Assembly (NCBI GenBank): GCA_016218545.1
Contig: JACRDQ010000014.1
Span: forward strand, 1 to 64,000
Source of the DNA: Elusimicrobiota bacterium
GTDB lineage: Bacteria > Elusimicrobiota > Elusimicrobia > UBA1565 > UBA9628
DNA: 64,000 nt
Reading direction: 5' to 3'
The notes under the pieces were generated by a model, which was not told the origin of the DNA, ran no database searches, and was given only the letters and a program-made list of their open reading frames with translations. The first letter of the stretch is position 1. Each line of letters opens with the position of its first letter. A program made the position numbers and the translations under genes. Below, piece after piece: positions 58,560-64,000 of the stretch.

Positions 58560-60977
58560 ATGGCCTCCGAGACCCCCCGCCCGGCCGCGCTCCCCCTGCT
58601 GGCCGTCAGGGACGTCGTCGTCTTCCCCCACATGGTGCTGCCGCTCTCCGTGGGCCGGCCCAAGTCCATCAAGGCCCTGGAAGCCGCCATGGCCTCGGGC
58701 AAGCTCCTGGGGGTCGTCGCCCAGAAGGCCAGCCACATCGAGGACCCGGCCGAGGCGGACCTCTTCAGGGTCGGGGTCCTGGCCGAGGTCGTCCAGTACC
58801 TGCGCATGCCGGACTCGACCCTGAAGGTCTTCCTGCAGGGGCACAGCAGGGTCTCGGTCTCCAAGCTCTCGTTCTCGGAGGCGAAGGGCTATTGGGAGGC
58901 GGGTCTCGAGTATCCCGAGCTCCCCGCGCCCCCTCCCACCACCGAGGTCAAGGCGCTCATGCGGCACTCCATCGAGCTCTTCGAGGAGCATGCCAAGCTT
59001 TCCCGCAAGGAGAACGTGGAGGGCCTGGCGAACCTCCAGCAGATCGAGGACCCCTCGCGCCTGGCCGATCTGGTGGCGGCCAACGCCCTCGTCAAGACCT
59101 CGGACCGGCAGGCCGTGCTCGAGACCATCGACTGCGTGTCCCGGCTCACGAAGATCGGGGAGCTCCTCAAGGGCGAGATCGAGATCATGAGTCTCGAGCG
59201 CAAGATCCACACCCGGGTCAAGACGCAGATCGAGAAGAGCCAGAAGGAATACTACCTGACGGAGCAGATGAAGGCCATCCAGAAGGAGCTCCGGCAGAAG
59301 GACGATTTCGCCAAGGAGATCGAGGACCTCCGCAAGGCCATCAAGGACGCCGGCATGCCCAAGGAAGCCAACGAGGCATCCTTGAAGGAAGCCGGCCGCC
59401 TCGAGAAGATGATGCCGTACTCCCCCGAGGCCACGGTGGCGCGCACGTACCTCGACTGGATGATCCACCTCCCCTGGGCCAAGCGCACGCGCGACAACCT
59501 CGACCTCAAGCGCGCCCACTCGGTGCTCGAGGCGGACCACTACAACCTCAGGAAGGCCAAGGACCGCATCCTCGAGTACCTCGCGGTCTGCAAGCTCACC
59601 AAGAAGCTCAAGGGCCCGATCCTCTGCTTCGTCGGGCCTCCGGGCGTGGGCAAGACCTCGCTGGGCCGCTCCATCGCCCACGCCGTGGGACGCCGCTTCG
59701 TGCGGATGTCCCTGGGCGGGGTGCGTGACGAGGCCGAGATCCGCGGACACCGCAGGACCTACATCGGGTCCCTGCCCGGCAGGATCATCCAGTCCCTGCG
59801 CAAGGCCGGGAGCAGAAACCCCCTCTTCCTGCTCGATGAGATCGACAAGATGGGCATGGACTGGCGGGGCGACCCCGCCGCGGCGCTCCTCGAGGTCCTC
59901 GACCCCGAGCAGAACCACACCTTCATGGACCACTACCTCGACGTGGAGTTCGACCTGTCGCAGGTGATGTTCATCTGCACGGCCAACACCCTCGAGGGCA
60001 TCCCGGTGAGCCTGCAGGACAGGCTCGAGACCCTGCGCTTCTCCGGCTACACCTACGCCGAGAAGCGCCTCATCGCCAAGACCTACCTCCTGCCCAAGCA
60101 GATGAACGACCACGGCATCAAGGAGGGCAAGATGGTCGTCGAGGACGGCGCCATCGACCGCGCCATCGACGAGTACACCCGCGAGGCCGGGGTGCGCAGC
60201 CTCGAGCGCGAGATGGCCTCCATCTCCCGCAAGGCCGCGCGCAAGCTGGTCGACGAGAAGCCGGACTCGGTCCGCGTGACCGCGGAGAACGTCCAGGAGT
60301 TCCTGGGCATCCCGAAGTTCCACAAGGAGCGCAACTCCTTCAACGGCGTCGGCGTCTCGACGGGCCTGGCGTGGACCGAGGTCGGCGGGGTGACCATGGC
60401 CGTCGAGATCGTCGCCGTCCCGGGCAAGGGCGAGCTCAGACTCACCGGCAAGCTCGGGACCGTGATGTCCGAGTCCGCGCAGGCCGCCCTCTCGCACATC
60501 AAGTCCATCGCGGCTCGCCTGGGGGTCTCCCCGGAGGCCTTCAAGGACATCGATTACCACATCCACGTCCCCGAGGGGGCCACCCCCAAGGACGGGCCGT
60601 CGGCCGGCGTCGCCATCGCCGCGGCCCTGGCCAGCCTCGTCACGGGCAGGCCGGTCAAGCTGGGCCTGGCCATGACGGGCGAGATCACCCTCAAGGGGCG
60701 GGTGCTGCCCATCGGCGGATTGAAGGAGAAGGTCCTCGCCGCCCACCGCGAGGGCATCGGCACGGTCCTCTATCCGGAGCTCAACAAGAAGGACCTCGAG
60801 GACATCCCCTCCGAGATCCTCCCCGACATCAAGCTGGTCCCGGTCTCCACGGTCGACGAGATGCTGGAGCGCGCCCTCGAGCCGGCCAAGACCTCGGCCG
60901 AGACCTCCACGAGGCCCATCCCGTATCGGAAGGACCCTCCCGCGATGGGGCCTTCCCTGCACGCGGGGCCCAGGTGA
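58560..60977 (+). CDS. lon: ATP-dependent Lon protease
   Basis: Cytoplasmic AAA+ protease for damaged and regulatory proteins. 805 residues: N-terminal LAN domain ([19 protein letters not shown]), coiled coil, AAA+ module with Walker [10 protein letters not shown] and Walker [11 protein letters not shown], and the peptidase domain with catalytic Ser in PKDGPSAG and Lys in [12 protein letters not shown]. It starts at the base after the clpP stop and its TGA overlaps the GTG of the aminotransferase gene. Confidence 0.97.
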   Translation: MASETPRPAALPLLAVRDVVVFPHMVLPLSVGRPKSIKALEAAMASGKLLGVVAQKASHIEDPAEADLFRVGVLAEVVQYLRMPDSTLKVFLQGHSRVSVSKLSFSEAKGYWEAGLEYPELPAPPPTTEVKALMRHSIELFEEHAKLSRKENVEGLANLQQIEDPSRLADLVAANALVKTSDRQAVLETIDCVSRLTKIGELLKGEIEIMSLERKIHTRVKTQIEKSQKEYYLTEQMKAIQKELRQKDDFAKEIEDLRKAIKDAGMPKEANEASLKEAGRLEKMMPYSPEATVARTYLDWMIHLPWAKRTRDNLDLKRAHSVLEADHYNLRKAKDRILEYLAVCKLTKKLKGPILCFVGPPGVGKTSLGRSIAHAVGRRFVRMSLGGVRDEAEIRGHRRTYIGSLPGRIIQSLRKAGSRNPLFLLDEIDKMGMDWRGDPAAALLEVLDPEQNHTFMDHYLDVEFDLSQVMFICTANTLEGIPVSLQDRLETLRFSGYTYAEKRLIAKTYLLPKQMNDHGIKEGKMVVEDGAIDRAIDEYTREAGVRSLEREMASISRKAARKLVDEKPDSVRVTAENVQEFLGIPKFHKERNSFNGVGVSTGLAWTEVGGVTMAVEIVAVPGKGELRLTGKLGTVMSESAQAALSHIKSIAARLGVSPEAFKDIDYHIHVPEGATPKDGPSAGVAIAAALASLVTGRPVKLGLAMTGEITLKGRVLPIGGLKEKVLAAHREGIGTVLYPELNKKDLEDIPSEILPDIKLVPVSTVDEMLERALEPAKTSAETSTRPIPYRKDPPAMGPSLHAGPR

Positions 60978-62062
60978 GCAAGCCCTACATCCTGCTCACG
61001 CCCGGCCCGACCCCCCTTCCCGACGAGGTGCTGGCGGCCCTCTCCCGTCCCATCCTCCACCACCGGACCGAGGAGTTCGGCCGGCTCTTCGAGACCCTGC
61101 TGGCGGACCTCCAGTACTGCCTGCGCACGAAGAACAGGGTCATGGCCCTGACCTCCTCGGGCACGGGCGCCATGGAATCGGCCGTCTGCAACCTGCTCTC
61201 TCCCGGGGACAAGGCCGTGGTCCACTCCACCGGGCTCTTCGGCGACCGCTTCGCGGACATCCTCAAGGCCTACGGGCTCCTCCCGGTGGTGGTCGCAGAG
61301 GAGTGGGGCCGCGCCGCCTCGCCGGAGCGCCTGGCCCAGGCCCTCAGGACGCACCGCGACGCCAAGGTCGTCTTCGTCCAGCACACCGACACCTCGACCG
61401 GGGTCCTCAACGACCTCAAGGCCCTGGCGGCCGTGGTCCGCGCCGAGTCCGAGGCCGTGCTCGTGGTGGACGCGGTCTCGGGCCTGGGGGGCGAGGTCCT
61501 CGAGACCGACCTCTGGGGACTCGACGTGGTCATCTCGGCCTCCCAGAAGGGGCTCATGAACGCGCCCGGCCTCTCCTTCTTCTCCGTCTCGGACCGCGCC
61601 TGGAAGCTGGCGGAGGCCGCCCGCCTGCCCCGCTTCTACCTGGACTGGCGGCTCATGGCCGCCGCCCTCCCCGGCAAGGAGACCCCCTTCACCCCGGCGG
61701 TCTGCCTCGTGGCAGGCCAAGTCTCGGCTCTCGGGCTCCTGCGCGCCGAAGGCATCGAGAACGTCTGGAAGCGCACGGCCGAGCTCGCCCGCTACGCGCG
61801 CGCCAAGGGAGCGAAGCTGGGCCTGGAGGTCTTCCCGAAGGACCCGTGCAACATCCTCACGGCGTTCCGCCTGCCCGCGGGCGTGGACGGCAAGAAGCTC
61901 ATCAAGGACATCCTCCGGGAGGAGAAGATCTCCATCGCCGGCGGGCAGGGCCCGCTCGCAGGCAAGGTCATCCGCGTGGCTCACATGGGGCACATCGGCA
62001 AGCCGGAGCTCGACGCGGGCTTTGCGGCGCTCGCCGCCCGGCTGACCGCCTCCCATGCCTGA
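60974..62062 (+). CDS. Class V PLP-dependent aminotransferase
   Basis: 362 residues of the serine-pyruvate/alanine-glyoxylate aminotransferase group. LTPGPTPLPDEVLAALSRP at the N-terminus, HHRTEEFGRLFE, SSGTGAMESAVCNLLSPGD, VDAVSGLGG, and the PLP lysine in ISASQKGLMNAPG. Related enzymes include 2-aminoethylphosphonate-pyruvate and phosphoserine aminotransferases; the substrate cannot be fixed from sequence. The GTG start at 60974 overlaps the lon stop (GTGA). Confidence 0.88.
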   Translation: MSKPYILLTPGPTPLPDEVLAALSRPILHHRTEEFGRLFETLLADLQYCLRTKNRVMALTSSGTGAMESAVCNLLSPGDKAVVHSTGLFGDRFADILKAYGLLPVVVAEEWGRAASPERLAQALRTHRDAKVVFVQHTDTSTGVLNDLKALAAVVRAESEAVLVVDAVSGLGGEVLETDLWGLDVVISASQKGLMNAPGLSFFSVSDRAWKLAEAARLPRFYLDWRLMAAALPGKETPFTPAVCLVAGQVSALGLLRAEGIENVWKRTAELARYARAKGAKLGLEVFPKDPCNILTAFRLPAGVDGKKLIKDILREEKISIAGGQGPLAGKVIRVAHMGHIGKPELDAGFAALAARLTASHA

Positions 62063-62831
62063 TCCCAACGGTCCCTCCGCCTCCGACGGCGGGGCCGTGC
62101 TCCGCTTCCGGGACGTGACCAAGACCTACGTCAGCTCGCACCTGGGCAGGACCCGCACCGTGCGCGGGGTCTCGGAGCTGGACTTCGAGGTCCGCCGCGG
62201 CGAGGTCTTCGGCCTGCTGGGCTTGAACGGGAGCGGCAAGACCACGACCTTCAAGCTCGCCCTGGGACTCCTCTCCCCCACCCAGGGCGAGGTCAGCGTC
62301 CTGGGCCTGCGGCCCCGGGACCCGAGGGCGCTCGCGGGCTTGGGCTTTCTGCCCGAGCTGCCCTGGTTCCCGGGCTTCATGACGCCCCAGGAGATCCTTC
62401 GGTTCTACGGCGGCCTCTCCGGGCTCCCCGACGCCGAGATCCCGGGGCGGGTCGCGCGGGTGATCGAGCGGGTGGGCCTCGGGGCCGCGGCCGGGCGCCG
62501 CATAGCGGAGTTCTCCAAGGGCATGGTCCAGCGCGTGGGCCTGGCCCAGGCCATCCTGCACGACCCCGCCCTGGTGGTGCTCGACGAGCCGGTCAGCGGG
62601 CTCGACCCGCTGGCCATCAAGGATTTCCGCGACCTCCTCGTGGAGCTCAACGCCAAGGGCAAGACCATCCTCGTCTCCTCGCACTCCATCTCGGAGCTCG
62701 AGAAGCTCTGCCACCGGGTCGGGATCCTCAAGGACGGCAGGCTGGCGCGCGTGCTCCAGGCCCAGGACTGGAGCGGCGGCCTCGAGGAGCGGTTCATCGA
62801 GACCGTCCGTCCGGCGGGAGGCGCGGCATGA
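62055..62831 (+). CDS. ABC transporter ATP-binding protein
   Basis: 258 residues. Walker A GLNGSGKTT, Q-loop region in GLGFLPELPWFPGFMTPQE, signature FSKGMVQRVGLAQAILHDP, Walker B LVVLDEPVSGLDP, and H-loop SSHSIS. It resembles the CcmA/NatA type used by ABC-2 exporters. It overlaps the aminotransferase by eight bases and the permease by four, so one ATPase and one permease gene form the exporter. Substrate unknown. Confidence 0.94.
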   Translation: MPDPNGPSASDGGAVLRFRDVTKTYVSSHLGRTRTVRGVSELDFEVRRGEVFGLLGLNGSGKTTTFKLALGLLSPTQGEVSVLGLRPRDPRALAGLGFLPELPWFPGFMTPQEILRFYGGLSGLPDAEIPGRVARVIERVGLGAAAGRRIAEFSKGMVQRVGLAQAILHDPALVVLDEPVSGLDPLAIKDFRDLLVELNAKGKTILVSSHSISELEKLCHRVGILKDGRLARVLQAQDWSGGLEERFIETVRPAGGAA

Positions 62832-63604
62832 GGGCGGTCCTCCTTCTGGCGCTCAACTCCTGGGTCGAGAACCTCCGCAACCGGTTCTTCGGGCTGGTCC
62901 TGGCCTTCGCCGGGACCGTGCTGTACCTGAGCATGCTCCTGGGACTGCTGGCCAGCGATCAGGAGGTGCGGGTGCTCCTCGACTTCGGGCTCGGGTTCAT
63001 CGAGCTCATGGGGCTCGTGGGCGCGGTCTACGGCGCCTCGACCGTGGTCCTGCGCGAGATGGAGTCCAAGACGGTCTACATGATCCTCACCAGGCCCGTG
63101 GAGCGCTCCTCCTACCTGCTGGGCCGCTATCTGGGGCTCATGCTCTCCGTGGGCGGCGCCATGCTCATCATGGCCGGCGCGCACGTGTTCATGCTGGTGC
63201 TCAAGGGGTGGGCGTTCCGGCCGGACTACTGCTGGGCCTTCCTCGGCGCCTTCCTCAAGGTGCTCGTGACGGGCTCCCTGGCCCTCTTCCTCGCCCTCTC
63301 GACGACTTCCGCCCTGTCGGCCCTGAGCATCACCATGATCATCTGGAGCCTCGGGCACTTTTTGCCCGAGATCAGGCTCATGGTGCGGCGCTTCGGCAGC
63401 GATTCGACCCTGCTCATGGCTCCGCTCCAGGCCGTCTCCTGGGTCATCCCGGACCTCCAGCTCTTCAACCTCAGGGACCGGCTCGACCTGCCCGCGGGCC
63501 TGGCGCAGTGCGTGCCCGTGGGCTCCTGGCTCGTCTACGCCGCGGGCTACTGCTGCGTCTGGCTCGTCCTGTCCTCGGCGCTGTTCAAGAGGAAGGAGTT
63601 CTGA
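62828..63604 (+). CDS. ABC-2 type permease subunit
   Basis: 258 residues with about six membrane helices. YGASTVVLREMESKTVYMIL followed by TRPVERSSYLLGRYLGL is the typical ABC-2 permease segment with cytoplasmic coupling region. It follows the ATPase gene by ATGA overlap and overlaps the next gene start. Confidence 0.9.
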   Translation: MRAVLLLALNSWVENLRNRFFGLVLAFAGTVLYLSMLLGLLASDQEVRVLLDFGLGFIELMGLVGAVYGASTVVLREMESKTVYMILTRPVERSSYLLGRYLGLMLSVGGAMLIMAGAHVFMLVLKGWAFRPDYCWAFLGAFLKVLVTGSLALFLALSTTSALSALSITMIIWSLGHFLPEIRLMVRRFGSDSTLLMAPLQAVSWVIPDLQLFNLRDRLDLPAGLAQCVPVGSWLVYAAGYCCVWLVLSSALFKRKEF

Positions 63605-64000
63605 TGCGGCGGGAAGCGCTCTCTTTCCCGGCCCTGGCCGCGGTCGCGGCCTTGGGCCTGGCCTGCTGCGTCCTCCTCAACGCCGGCGTGGCCCGGCGGC
63701 AGTCCTGGGTCCGGGAGGACCGCGTCGGGATCCAGCTCCCGGAGAGCGGGGCTCTTGAGTCCGCCTTCCTCTTCGGCATGGGCATGCGCCGCCTGGCCGC
63801 GGACCTGGGCCTCATCCGCCTGCTCCTCTACTACGGAGGCAGCGAGGACGAGTTCCCGGGCGCCGAAGCGGCGGACGGGCGCCGCGAGGCCGTCGAGGGG
63901 CATGAAGGGCATGAGGGCCACGGTCACGCCGCCTTCGATTCGGACCACCCGGAGCGTTCGTTCGGGGGCGGCCGCTATCCCCTGCTCGGCCCCATGTCCA
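63604..64000 (+). CDS. Membrane-anchored protein of unknown function (partial, runs off the window)
   Basis: The first 132 codons are visible; the frame is open to the window end. It has an N-terminal membrane helix (FPALAAVAALGLACCVLLNAG), then GALESAFLFGMGMRRLAADLGLIRLLLYYG, and a His/Gly/Glu-rich stretch (EGHEGHEGHGH) that might bind metal. Its start overlaps the permease stop by one base, so it is probably part of the exporter operon. No family assigned. Confidence 0.7.
   Translation, partial: MRREALSFPALAAVAALGLACCVLLNAGVARRQSWVREDRVGIQLPESGALESAFLFGMGMRRLAADLGLIRLLLYYGGSEDEFPGAEAADGRREAVEGHEGHEGHGHAAFDSDHPERSFGGGRYPLLGPMS

Overview
The window is a GC-rich (about two thirds G+C by eye), tightly packed chromosomal segment of a Gram-negative-type bacterium. 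I see no insertion sequence, prophage, CRISPR array or rRNA operon. Most genes sit in long co-directional runs with ATGA or GTGA stop/start overlaps. The combination of an 11-subunit complex I, a PorV/PorQ-family barrel next to a protease with a T9SS-like tail, a single-domain bacterial histone and sigma70-type promoters suggests an uncultured lineage such as high-GC Elusimicrobiota. This is an inference from gene content; no marker-gene tree was run.

Layout. (1) 0.2-3.8 kb: cell-surface sugar genes (gmd, an RmlD-like reductase) and an outer-membrane barrel. (2) 3.9-16.5 kb: a translation and envelope block, rpsB-tsf-pyrH-frr-uppS-cdsA-rseP, then after a promoter plus attenuator-like hairpin rimP-nusA-infB-rbfA-truB-ribK-ROK kinase. 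(3) 16.5-22.5 kb, minus strand: a DUF6624-like protein, dihydropyrimidinase, putrescine aminotransferase and an 881-residue protein with 17 ankyrin repeats and a C-terminal caspase domain. (4) 22.5-24.1 kb: a membrane Ser/Thr kinase. (5) 24.1-35.6 kb, minus strand: a respiratory operon headed by a 59-residue histone-fold protein and a MidA/NDUFAF7-type methyltransferase, followed by nuoABCDHIJKLMN without nuoE, nuoF or nuoG. (6) 35.8-42.8 kb: TPR protein, tRNA-Met, an orphan response regulator, a giant secreted subtilase and its PorV/PorQ-like partner. (7) 42.8-47.2 kb, minus strand: rpmF-plsX-fabG-acpP-rnc-acyl-CoA dehydrogenase. (8) 47.2-56.2 kb, minus strand: glycosyltransferases, isocitrate dehydrogenase with an inserted zinc ribbon, a SpoIID-like protein and coiled-coil proteins. 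(9) 56.3-64 kb: tRNA-Lys, tRNA-Leu, tig, an 80-bp perfect palindrome, clpP with a Ser-His-Asn triad, lon (no clpX), a class V aminotransferase and an ABC exporter.

Promoters are unusually readable. Many carry an extended -10 (TGnTATAAT-like), two lie in bidirectional arrangements, and several place the -10 within 6-15 nt of the start codon, which predicts leaderless or nearly leaderless mRNAs. The most noteworthy items are the histone at the head of the complex I operon, the ankyrin-caspase protein, the subtilase/PorV pair, the zinc-ribbon isocitrate dehydrogenase, the non-canonical ClpP and the 80-bp palindrome.
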